This document shows, one piece after another, positions 12,661 through 22,485 of a DNA stretch of 64,000 bases; within the stretch, counting starts at the first letter, position 1, and the number at the start of each line of letters is the position of its first letter. The translations under genes were made by a program, and so were the position numbers. The notes under the pieces were generated by a model. It was given only the letters and a program-made list of their open reading frames with translations, did no database searches and was not told the origin of the DNA. Source of the DNA: Ptychodera flava (Eukaryota; Hemichordata; Enteropneusta; Ptychoderidae); the NCBI RefSeq assembly GCF_041260155.1, contig NC_091940.1, forward strand, positions 33,465,526 to 33,529,525, written 5' to 3'.

Positions 12661-14480
12661 GCCATTTTGAATCTTGTTCGATAGCCAGTAACACTGCCCT
12701 GCTCCGCAGAGCTAGCTTTAGAATGGGATGTTGAATTGTGAAATAGGATTTGGAAGTGCATGATGTGTTGTCAAATGAAATTGGGAAGAGCATGTTGAGT
12801 TGTAAAATAGGATTTGGAAATGCATGATGTGTTGTCAAATGAAATTGGGAAGAGCATGTTGAGTTGTAAAATAGGATTTGGAATGGCATGATGTGTTGTC
12901 AAATGAAATTGGGAAGAGCATGTTGAGTTGTAAAATAGGATTTGGAATGGCATGTTGTGTTGTGAAATAGCATGTTGAGTTGTAAAATAGGATTTGGAAT
13001 GGCATGTTGTGTTGTGAAATAGCATGTTGAGTTGTAAAATAGGATTTGGAATGGCATGTTGTGTTGTGAAATAGCATGTTGAATTGTAAAATAGAATTCG
13101 GAATGGCATGTTGTGTTGTAAAATCAAAGTAGTAATTTTGGCATGGATTGGACACCATAACATGAGATAATTCTAAGAAATCTACGAATCTCATCTGTCC
13201 TGATATGTTAACAATAAGGCGTATGATATAAAATGGTACATTCAGCGCTTTAAAGGTAGACCGACGGAGAAGAAATGATTGTTTAGGGGTGGCCCATTTT
13301 ATTTCTTGGGGTGGGGCTGGAGGATTTTGAAAAAAATGTTGTCAAGCCATTTAGAGGAAAAAGAAATTTCCTGCCAAGTGGACGGAAAAAATTGCTACAA
13401 AGAAAGCTGGAGAAAAATGAAAAATAACTTTGTTGCCATGTACCCAAAGACCGTGTCTTCAGTGCTCTCTCGAGCGTCCTCCTGCGGCGGTTAATTATGG
13501 CCAAGCTTTCATAGATGGTTATAATAATTAATCTGCCGCACAGGATATATTGTATGAATGGATTAGTGGCAATATACAAGCAGAAACCTGAGTATGCATG
13601 GATGTGTACTGATATATGTATTCTGGTTATTTGCAAATTGTTTGCCTATGCATTACTGATAAGCGTCAGATAATACATTGTCAATGTTTGTCAAATATCA
13701 GTTTAATTCGTAATCCTATTTGTATGTTCAAGTTTAATATTTGCACTTGAACAGGGTTTTTATCGCAAAAGGAAATACCATGTCAAGTACATGTCAATGG
13801 TGCATATGTTGTGTGTCATTTGATAAAATGTTTAATGAAGAAAATAAAACTTTTCCGCTGCAACTCAAAATCTCAGCAAATTATATTGACATTGACTTGG
13901 TTTTAAACAATGGCGAAGACAAGAAACCCTGGCAGGTTAAAAATATAGAGCATACATTACTCTGCATCATGGAAACACCTCTTAATAAAACTAACATTGT
14001 GCATTATAAAAGACAAGTGAAAACTTTTAAGGCCATGAAAGAGCAATAACATGCATAAATATTTAACAATCACCATGAAGCAGAACATCATGTGAAAGCA
14101 AATTCTTGCTGAACCCAAAAACGTTTTACAACATTTTGTGAATACATATTTGAACAATAAACACTCTTTATATAAAACTTTATTGAACTCAAAACAACTT
14201 TACAAACTTTTCTTAAACCTAACATAGCTAACTGTACTCCAAGAAAAATGTAGCAAATGGTGTATAACAATTCACGGGACATATTCTGGCACTCACTCGT
14301 CCAATTGTTATGTCCCGTGCTGTTACGTGTGGTGGAAACCTGTCCATGGTAGCATTCAACGCCTGAGCCATAAATCGGAAGAAATGTTGTTGACATTGCA
14401 CGAAAACAATACTTGAACAATTTGATGCCCCAGTCACGAATGTAAGATGTATAATAAAGAGGTTATCACGAAAATACCGC
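12446..14480 (-). repeat. Right arm of foldback structure
   Basis: Reverse complement of 7435-9475, with only scattered differences. It contains the mirrored satellite at 12720-13130. The small number of differences suggests recent formation, gene conversion between the arms, or both. Confidence 0.8.
12720..13130 (-). repeat. 52-bp satellite array, right arm
   Basis: Mirror copy of the left-arm satellite. It has the same two unit variants in the same relative order. Confidence 0.85.
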
Positions 14481-14716
14481 AGTTGTAAAATAGGATTTGG
14501 AATGGCATGTTGTGTTGTGAAATAGCATGCTGAGTTGTAAAATTGGATTTGGAATGGCATGTTGTGTTGTGAAATAGCATGTTGAATTGTAAAATAAGGA
14601 TTCGGAATGGCATGTTGTGTTGTGAAATAGCATGTTGAATTGTAAAATAGAATTCGGAATGGCATGTTGGTGTTGTAAAATCAAAGTAGTAATTTTGGCA
14701 TGGATTGGACACCATA
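14481..14716 (-). repeat. Extra satellite copy outside the right arm
   Basis: Directly after the outer edge of the right arm, about 235 bp repeat the sequence of about 12925-13160 in the same orientation. It includes the terminal AAAATCAAAGTAGTAATTTTG and GGATTGGACACCATA. The left arm has no such extension, so this is a secondary rearrangement or a fragment of a second copy. Confidence 0.75.
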
Positions 14717-15279
14717 CACCCGCGCGTCATTTTCGCTGATTTGAGGAGCTCCCTGCATGGGTCCATTGAGTCTAATGGTAAAATTACGTCATGTCTTTAA
14801 AAGCTCTTACGCAACGAGTGTTTTTTATTACCTTATTGCCAAAATTGACATAAAAGCCGATGAATACCGGCCTTCAAACCCTGTCGTTGTGAACCCAAAT
14901 ATCGTGATTAAGAATGAATAAACTAGGATACGGATGACAGATATCCCAACTTTGTTTTTCTTGCCATCACTTGTCATGTTCTGAAGACGATTACGGTGCA
15001 CTTGAAGGTGAAGGGAGTTCGTAACCATGGCGACAGGACTGCCATGGACTCTGAACTCTGAACAACAGCGGACTGTGGCTATTACGACCTTGGTAATTAG
15101 GTGTTTATGACTTCATTTCAGTATTTACGACTTTGGAAATCAGGTTTTTACGACGCAAACTCAGTAAATGTCCTCGACAACGAAGTTTACTCAAGGCGAA
15201 AGAAAATTCGTATCGCTCACTGACCTTTATGCAGACTTCGGAATTACAAAATAACATTCTCGGCAAAGGAAAATTTAGT
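14717..15279. other. Intergenic, nothing recognised
   Basis: Moderate-complexity sequence without a recognisable gene or repeat. The longest minus-strand frame (14828-15028) is short and shows no known domain. Confidence 0.4.
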
Positions 15280-15284
15280 CTGCG

Positions 15285-15406
15285 AGGGTAACACGCGATT
15301 TTTATTCTTGATTTTCAAATGGAATGATTGGAAAGTTTCTTTGAGGACAGTCATAGCGAAAGTTTAAGTCTTTCAATTTCGAGGCGCGAATTACCTTCAC
15401 CAAAGA
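15285..15406 (-). mobile_element. Partial TTAA-type MITE, minus strand
   Basis: Reading the minus strand from about 15406, the sequence GAAGGTAATTCGCGCCTCG, then GAAAGACTTAAACTTTCGC, matches the left end of the MITE at 15508. It is cut off after about 120 bp. Confidence 0.6.
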
Positions 15407-15507
15407 AGCCTTCTTGATAATCTCGCCTGGAGATAATCTGTTAAAAGTCATGCACTGGGGCTCATATAGACCAAGTCACGTTTTATACAGTACTTCGGTC
15501 TGAGATT

Positions 15508-15874
15508 TAAGGTAGTGTGCGCCTCGAAAGTGAAAGACTTAAACTTTTGCTTAAACTTTCCTGAATGAAACTTTCAACCATTCTCTTACCAAATCAACAA
15601 TAAAAATCAGGGGTCACTAAGCAAAGTTTGGAACTAGCGAAACAAATGACCCAACATTTCGTGATATTTGAAATTCAAAATGGCCGCCATTCCTGTTTTA
15701 ACTCTATGGGGAGAAAATTAAATGTTGGATTTTTGAAAAACTAAGACGGCGAAAGTTTTCCTTTCTCCAAGAGCGTTAAAATGAGTCCCGACAAGAGGTA
15801 AATCAGAAAAGAATTGTAAAAGTTTTTGAGTCGGACTATTTGTCCCCGAGGCGCTTTCTACCTTAACCAAGCCG
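15508..15874 (+). mobile_element. TTAA-flanked MITE, copy 1
   Basis: About 365 bp. The left end reads TTAAGGTAGTGTGCGCCTCG and the right end mirrors it as CGAGGCGCTTTCTACCTTAA. TTAA at both ends is the target signature of piggyBac and Kolobok elements. Internal landmarks shared with copies 2 and 3 are AACCATTCTCTTACCAAA, CAGGGGTCAC and GAAATTCAAAATGGCC. Non-coding. Confidence 0.75.
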
Positions 15875-16168
15875 TTCGAATCACAGCTTCCTTGCTGTTC
15901 TCACTGCAGGCAATCTTTTACATCGACGTGACCATGATGGGACCGGCACTGGCAGTGGAAGCAGGCGAGGGGCCTGCATAAATATTAGCTATCAATAAAA
16001 TGGTAATGTTATCATAGATACCAATGTTTATGTTGATAATGATCACAATATCCGGTAGAGATGATGATGATGATGATGATGATGATGGCGACGACGGGAA
16101 CGGACTCGAAAAAGTCAGTGTGCCGCCAGATGGCGCTGTAGCTTACAGCGCCCCTATAATCATCCCCA

Positions 16169-16705
16169 GAGTATGAAACACTCCTCAATGCTATTCCAGA
16201 TTCCTGGAAACAAATCATCATTTCAAACATCCACAATGAAGAAAACTATGATATTTTAGACTTAGAGAATTATGATCTAACAAAAAGCGATGTCAAAACC
16301 AAGTCACTTTATTGGAAATTAGTTGATAAGAAATGGCTTGCAGTCAAGGTCAAATTGGTCAAAAATGGACTGAGAATCTAAGTCTCACTGACAGTTACAA
16401 AGGTACTTTATTCAGCCGTCTTAGTTCAATAGGAATTGCTAGCAATTCAGTAAATGATTTAAATTGGAAGATTTTCCATCGAGGCCTAGTCACAGGAAGC
16501 TTGGCCAAAACTTTCAATTTAAGTTGTGGGAAATGCCATATTTGTGGCCAAGAAGAAACACTGGAACACATCTTATTTGAGTGTAAATAGGTAAAAGAAA
16601 TCTGGCAGAAATGTATTTCTTTCTTTGTCAGAAAACACAACTTTGATAATAATATCAATATCAAAAGATTAGCAATTGCAGGAATCGCAGGAATAGCAGG
16701 AATAA
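16169..16705 (+). mobile_element. LINE 3' fragment with zf-RVT domain
   Basis: An open frame from 16169 (EYETLLNAIPDSW...) shifts frame near 16333 and continues to 16590. It carries a Cys/His cluster with CGKCHICGQEETLEHILFEC, preceded by NDLNWKIFHRGL. This is the zinc-binding tail of reverse transcriptases of the L1/Tx1 or I type. It has at least one frameshift and one stop. It ends against the 3' end of the minus-strand LINE, so that LINE may have inserted into it or beside it. A second, minus-strand copy lies at 55630-55860. Confidence 0.7.
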
Positions 16706-16888
16706 TAATTATTTTTTTTTTGTAATTATTAAACTTTATTTCAGACAGGTACAAGGACCGTCCATAGAATCAAAAAAGCTACACAGTACACCAAAAAAGC
16801 ACAACACCAAACTACAAGAAAGTACAGGCAGATTACAAACACACATTAAAAAACAGGAACTGAGAGACAATAAAAAGCAATTCTAAGA

Positions 16889-17890
16889 CTAACGATACAG
16901 AAGCTGTCTCCAATAAGATTGCAATCCAGAATACCTACAGTCTGACAAAAGTAAAACTCTTAGAAGACTTGTCGGTACATTGCAGTCTCGGACAAGACTG
17001 TACACAAATCTTCTTCTAAAGACTGGAAAATTATTTACACGATTTTCAACAAAGGCAGCTGAGATACTAGCATTTCGCGATAAGTCTAAAAACCTGCGCA
17101 AAGCATTATTGTGACAAACATGCAGGCTACGAATGGACGAAACATTAAAATCACACCAAAGTTGAGCACAATAGATGTTATTACAAAAAGTATTAAAAAG
17201 TCGTAACTTAACACTCAAACAGCAATTACGAAACTTTCTTAGAAGTAAGTTTGCTCTACCACATAATGCCCTACGTTGGGAGGCGATATCATCATCATCC
17301 TTTAAGTCTAATGTAAAAACATGACCAAGATACACAAATTTTGACACGAAATCAATACTATAACCCTAAGGGTAATTGGTGGAATAATTCTGCATTTGTT
17401 TCGAGATTTAAAACACATACATTTTGTTTTAAAACGTTATATACAATATCATTCTCTTCAGCAAAATTCTGGCAAATTTTGAGTAGTTTTCTTAGACCCT
17501 TGATAGAAGGCGCTGCTAAGCACATATCATCTGCATACGATAAATTATTCAACATTGTACCATCCTATTTCACAACCGATCCCACAGGCAGACAAAGCCT
17601 TGTTAAGGTCATCCATGTATACATTAAAAGTATGGGAGACATGATGCCACCTTGACGCACTCCGTTTGACACAGTAAAAGTGGAAGAAATTGCTTTTCCC
17701 CAACGAACACAAAATGTTTGGGAAATAAACCAAAATTTAAGAATACGAACAATGTAAAGAGAAACATGCCTCTCAATTAACTTCTTCAATAGAGTGAAAT
17801 GGTTAACCTTGTCGAAAGCTTTTTCGGCATCAAGGAAGCATACATACACTGAACTTCCATTCTTCTTATAATACCTGATGGTTTCTTTTA
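16889..17890 (-). pseudogene. LINE ORF2 3' part: RT palm, thumb and C terminus, broken
   Basis: Pieces in different frames cover the RT palm (FDKVNH, GVRQGGIMSP, YADD) and a C-terminal domain (LGHVFTLDLKDDDDIASQRR; then a frame to 16889 with CHNNALRRFL). At least three frame changes or stops lie between them, so the enzyme cannot be made from this copy as read. Confidence 0.7.
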
Positions 17891-19689
17891 GGAGGAAAAC
17901 ACACATGAGTCCCATGCTTCCATTTGAAACCGAACTGGTATTCAGAAGTTTCAAGTTGTGTTGCGCAACGATTTAACAGAACACGCTCCAAGATTTTAGA
18001 CAAGACACTGGTCAGTGCAATTGGTCGATAATTGCTCTTGCTCGACAAATCAGCCGTTTTGTCCTTCACCAAGGGAACAAGAATCACATTGGTGAGATTT
18101 TCGGGAACAAAGCCATGTATTAACATTGAAGAGAAACACATTGCAAGATGGATAATCAATTTACTGCTAGCATAACGCAAATGCTCTACCCCAATACCAT
18201 CACTGCCCGGTGATTTTCCCATGACTAGCTTACTGATGATATTACGAATTTCATCGACATTTATATACATCTCTTCAGCATAGGGGATCAAGTCTAGTGA
18301 ATTTTGTACATACATCCTGTGCTTCACATTATTCACAGAATTCATAAGTTCGTGAAAGTGACTACCCCACATATTAGCAATATTCTGATCACCCTTTGCA
18401 TTATTTACACAAGTCGCCAAAGGGACCTTTTTACTATTCACACTGGCAACAGCAGCCCAAAAAGAATTTTGCTTATTTTCCAAAAGGGCGTTTGCCATGC
18501 TATCAGCTCGCCTGGTGGCTTCATCTTTTCTGCATTTTCTCAAGGTATATTTGAAAACGGATCTCGTGCGCCGCATTTGCTCAGAAATCGGGCCAGTCCT
18601 TGGTTTACCAGCTGATCGCCAAATACTGTACGCAAGATGTGCTGCACTGTGTGCTTCTTTGACGACATCATTCCATCCTGGAATTGAATGGTAGCGCTTT
18701 GGTTTGCTTGAACAGAAAACGTCATCACTTGCCTTGGTCAAAGCATTACAAATTGAGTTATAGTACGAAGAAATTTGACTGATATGTTGATGGTGGCAGC
18801 AGTTTGGATTTTTACAATAAATCAAATCGCCGGGAATCTGAATTTGTGACAAATAGAAATCGGAACGAAGTGCATATCTTTGAATATCCGAGTCAGCAAC
18901 AGCTGACCAGTCAACTCCTTTCCAATTGACCTGCGAACAGGTGTCACTAGAATTTCTATCACAAGAAGAACTCACTGTAGTACTAAAGGCAAATTGACAA
19001 ATGAATGGCAGATGATCAGATGAAAAGAAATCATCGACAATTTGAATATCTGAAAGTGCGCTATATGCGGCCTTGGTACACAGACAATGGTCAAGCCAGG
19101 AGGTTGAACCATGGGCTTCACTTTTATATGTATACACATCTGAACTTTGACCAAAATGTGACATGTCAGCAATAACATAGTTATAATCATTACAAAAGGA
19201 AATTAATTCTCTACCAAAGGTCTTATTAGGGTCAGCATTCATATCTCCCATTACAATCGTGTATGGTGTACCAGAATCCTGTATTATAGAGTGAATTTTG
19301 CCCAAATAGTAACTAAAAACATCAAAATTTTCATGACAATCCGTGGGGAGATAAACACAAAGTAACAGGCAAGTACCAAAGTTAAACGAAACCTCTACAC
19401 CAATGATTCTTGGGTCATTATACGTTTTGGGAGTGATGATACTCGCCAATGATTTTTTCCAAAGTATGGCTGTGCCGCCGTACGGACGGCCGACAAATAA
19501 GCCTTCCTTTGTGTCAATTGCACAAACTCCAAAAGCCTGAAAATCATCATGTATTAATGAGAGCAAAGACAGTTCGTCTTTAAAGAGCCAATGCTCTTGC
19601 AAAAGACAAATATCAACCATATTGCAGAGGTTTTCAACATCTGCAACCGACGATTTAACTGATCTACAATTATAAGACCCTATTTTCAT
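17866..19689 (-). CDS. LINE ORF2 5' part: APE endonuclease and start of RT
   Basis: A 607-codon frame. Residues 1-230 are an APE-type endonuclease: SYNCRS start, LLQEHW, YGGTAILWKK, MGDMNADPN, STSWLDHCL and SSDHLPF motifs in order. Residues from about 480 start the reverse transcriptase (MGKSPGSDGIGVEHLRY, NYRPIALTSVLSKILERVL, then EYQFGFKWKHGTH). The frame is lost near 17890. RT continues in other frames as LDAEKAFDKVNH, SNGVRQGGIMSP and SYADDM. The ATG overlaps the ORF1 stop, suggesting coupled reinitiation. Confidence 0.8.
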   Translation of the reverse strand: MKIGSYNCRSVKSSVADVENLCNMVDICLLQEHWLFKDELSLLSLIHDDFQAFGVCAIDTKEGLFVGRPYGGTAILWKKSLASIITPKTYNDPRIIGVEVSFNFGTCLLLCVYLPTDCHENFDVFSYYLGKIHSIIQDSGTPYTIVMGDMNADPNKTFGRELISFCNDYNYVIADMSHFGQSSDVYTYKSEAHGSTSWLDHCLCTKAAYSALSDIQIVDDFFSSDHLPFICQFAFSTTVSSSCDRNSSDTCSQVNWKGVDWSAVADSDIQRYALRSDFYLSQIQIPGDLIYCKNPNCCHHQHISQISSYYNSICNALTKASDDVFCSSKPKRYHSIPGWNDVVKEAHSAAHLAYSIWRSAGKPRTGPISEQMRRTRSVFKYTLRKCRKDEATRRADSMANALLENKQNSFWAAVASVNSKKVPLATCVNNAKGDQNIANMWGSHFHELMNSVNNVKHRMYVQNSLDLIPYAEEMYINVDEIRNIISKLVMGKSPGSDGIGVEHLRYASSKLIIHLAMCFSSMLIHGFVPENLTNVILVPLVKDKTADLSSKSNYRPIALTSVLSKILERVLLNRCATQLETSEYQFGFKWKHGTHVCFPPKRNHQVL

Positions 19690-21090
19690 TGTTCTGTGGA
19701 TGCTTTTTTGGAACGACTACGGTAAAACTTTCGAACCAAAACTCCGCAAGGCCACTTTTCAGAGCATACTATATCACTATACGCAACTCCTTTCACGGTT
19801 ATCCGAAAAGATGAATAAAAATCATACTTGGTGGAAAGTTGTTCACATTCAATAACTGAGATACAATGAAATGTCTTCTTGATGTAATCAGTCAGTTGTG
19901 TTGACGAAATATCAGGACCCAGACGACTAACAAAAATATGTACAGTTGGTTCTGTATTTATTCCGTGAACAACGCAGTCAGATATGAGCGAAGTACCGAT
20001 AACTGGACTTCGTTTCTGTCTTTTCTTTCTTGTCACTAATATGAAGGAATCAAACTTTGAGGAGTCAGTAATACTCGAATTCTCGTGCACAGATGTTTGA
20101 TCATAAATTTGGCCCGCGCTTGGTTGTGGTGGTATACACTTCAGAGCATTTGCATAAGATTTCGTCGGCGATACGGTCTTCCTCGGGGAACCTGAATTAA
20201 ACAATTCCATGACTTTGGTGTTTTCCTTCCTCCTGATGCTTATGCGGTGTTGGTGCATTCAAGACAGAGATAATTTCTTGTTCAACACACGCAACTGGTT
20301 GTGGCCGGTTTTCGTCTATCTCAGAATGACACGCAACGGATTTGTCATTCACTTCTGATATACAATTTACTCGATTCAATGATTGTGAGTTTTTCAATAG
20401 CTCGATTTCATCTTCAAGATGAGAGTTCAATTGTAAAGAATGCTTTGTACACTCCTTCAGTGAAGTGATATCAGACTTGATCGATGACATCTGTTGCATC
20501 AGAACAGAGATATCAATATGATTTTGTGTTATGGGTGGTAGATTACCTAAATCAACTGCTACAAAGGACGGTATCACCTCCGGATCAACTTCATGTAACA
20601 AATTCAGTATATCTTGAACATTATTCAACTTTTTGTTCTGGCCTTGTCTTCGTCTGAAGCGAGAAGAAGTAGCCGACGAACACAGGTCGAATAGCTCTTT
20701 TTTCGAATTTTCAATTTGAGAATCTTCATAGAAATCGCAACAGACCTTGGACAAAATGTCAGTAGGCATAACATCCATCTTATTTACCAGAAAGCAGAGC
20801 AGCTCATTCACGATCAGTACGTCCTTAGACGATGACGACTCCCCACGCTTATTCTTTGACGTGTCACATATTTTCGTACTGGAATCATCAGCACCTGTTG
20901 ATTCGTCCGCCCTGTTACTTTGTTGATGATTCAAATTTACGACAGAATTTTGTTTCTGTTTGCCCAATTTGCGTTCTTGACGTCTACGCATAGTGCCAGG
21001 AAACCGTTTCTCCTCACATTCAGGGCATAATAGTTCGTCACATATCGCAAGAGTCACAGAATTTGACGATCCACAATCGTAGCACCTCAT
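19686..21090 (-). pseudogene. LINE ORF1 (Cys-rich N terminus, RRM-like C terminus)
   Basis: The first part (20197-21090) begins with a Cys-rich finger (CYDC...CDELLCPEC), then basic, Ser-rich and coiled-coil-like sequence with SVLMQQMSSIKSDITSLKEC. The second part (19686-20258, other frame) contains VHIFVSRLGPDISSTQLTDY, which looks like an RRM-type fold known from LINE ORF1 proteins. The two frames overlap at 20197-20258, so one frameshift separates them. Role by family: RNA-binding chaperone of the retrotransposon particle. The stop overlaps the ORF2 start as ATGA (19686-19689). Confidence 0.7.
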
Positions 21091-21115
21091 GTTGATTTAC
21101 ATAAGAATGCTGAAA

Positions 21116-21690
21116 TGATATGTGCAATGGCGAGGTAGCCAAAGGCCAAAGGCCCTGGGCAATTCAGAAATTGCAGATTATGGCAGTACTATTGACTACC
21201 GAGTACAGTTTTCACGTCGTCAGCTTCAGGGTATCTTCATGCACACATGTAGGTCACAAAATGAGGAGCAATTTCGGAAAAGACAGCAAAAATCGCTGAG
21301 TATCACGAGCACCTTCAGGAGACAGCTGCGCCCGTGAAAGCAGAGAGAGAGAGAGAGCTGCAACATCTGACATTATTACTATACGTATTACTTGCTTTGT
21401 AAATTACACAGTTTGGAATATTCGAAATTCGGTCACTCTTGATGGGATTAAAGTTTCCCTTCAATCCTATGTTATGCAATTAAAATGTTATCTTTCCTCG
21501 TGGATGAACACATTATATTTCACTCATAAGATGATGAACAAAACTGAGGATTTCATCGCAAAGTTTTCAAGCCTTGTAAGACTTGAACGAGAAGAATGCA
21601 TCTTGAATGCATTCATATGATGATCTTTGTAATTACACAGCTAATTATTTTTTGTTTGTTTTTTGTTTCAGACAAGACGCATTGTAACAG
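21116..21690. other. Intergenic, small (GA)n tract
   Basis: No gene recognised. A short AGAGAGAG tract lies near 21338-21355. TTTGTTTGTTTTTTGTTTCAG just before 21672 would serve as a splice acceptor, but the following frame is repeat sequence. Confidence 0.4.
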
Positions 21691-22440
21691 TTCACTGTCA
21701 TGCAGTGCACTGTCATGTCTTTGGTTATCCGCAAGGACAAATTGTACCTGAGTTTGAGTTTTCCTACATGCAGAAATTCTTGTTTAACTTGAGATTAACA
21801 TGTGAAAGACACGTGATAAAAACTGCTCCATACTCCTACGGATTTCTAAAGTAAGATGAGGACTAAGCATCAGAAAATGTTGTCCCTCTCAAGGTAGAAT
21901 CAGAGGCGAGTACTCGGCCGTGTGGGGGCGTTTTTGGGTACCCAAGAAAGAAGGTCCGCGGACAAAACGTTTCAAAAGGGCCGAACTTTTTCGTTTATTT
22001 TTCTCTAAAAATTCAAATAAATAATCTTGATTTGCAGATGTAGCATATATTCAAGCATGTAACTGACCTTGCTTTCGACATACAGCCACCTAGCAGGTCA
22101 ATTTTTGGACGAAAAGCCTCCACAAATAATCCAGTCAAAAAAGTAAGAGTGTTACATTCTTTCTAGAAGACATTTAGCTACGAAACAATGGGGCATATTT
22201 CCCCAAGTTAGTCGGGATCGAAAACGGCAAAGCTTTGCATGCCTTAAACTCTTTTACTCAGGTGTAACTGTAAGGTCAATGATCCTGAGTGACCATATAC
22301 CAATCCAATGGGCATAAAACTGTTTATTTTGTTGCTTTGTTTTTGTTCCTAGTCTGAACCGTCGCCAATATCAGTTGATTCTTTGTTGAGATTACTAGTT
22401 CACTGTCATGTGGAGTACTTTGGTTATCCATAGTCCGCAA
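21690..22440 (+). repeat. Dispersed 700-bp repeat, copy 1
   Basis: One full unit in the order B-C-A. B (about 21715-21960) contains GAGTTTGAGTTTTCC and GCGAGTACTCGGCCGTGTG. C (about 21965-22110) contains GACATACAGCCACCT. A (about 22135-22420) contains AAGAGTGTTACATTCTTTCT and GGTCAATGATCCTGAGTGAC. The end of A resembles the sequence just before B, so units can be tandem. Related copies lie at 53550-54245 and 54590-55260. Family unknown. Confidence 0.7.
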
Positions 22441-22485
22441 GTAAAATGGTTTCTAATGTGGTAGGCATAAACTGTGTCTAATATT

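Larger units (their letters stand above)
7435..14480. mobile_element. Foldback-type structure with about 2-kb inverted arms
   Basis: Bases 7435-9475 reappear almost unchanged as the reverse complement of about 12446-14480. The outer edges are GCGGTATTTTCGTGAT at the left and its complement at the right; the inner edges lie in GCGTGGGAGGCTTAT. Long inverted arms that carry short tandem repeats are typical of foldback/TU elements. No transposase is visible, so mobility is inferred. A later inverted segmental duplication is an alternative. The 3-kb middle contains independent nested elements listed separately. Confidence 0.65.
16706..21115 (-). mobile_element. Nearly full-length non-LTR retrotransposon (LINE)
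   Basis: Minus-strand LINE. The 3' end is an AATAAAG sequence and an A-run near 16711-16722; the 5' end is just above 21090. ORF1 and ORF2 are both recognisable. It carries at least four frame disruptions: one in ORF1, and others in ORF2 after the first RT blocks. The APE endonuclease and early RT blocks are still one open frame. Clade not assigned; it belongs to the Jockey/CR1/I-like group by its domain order (ORF1, endonuclease, RT). Confidence 0.85.
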
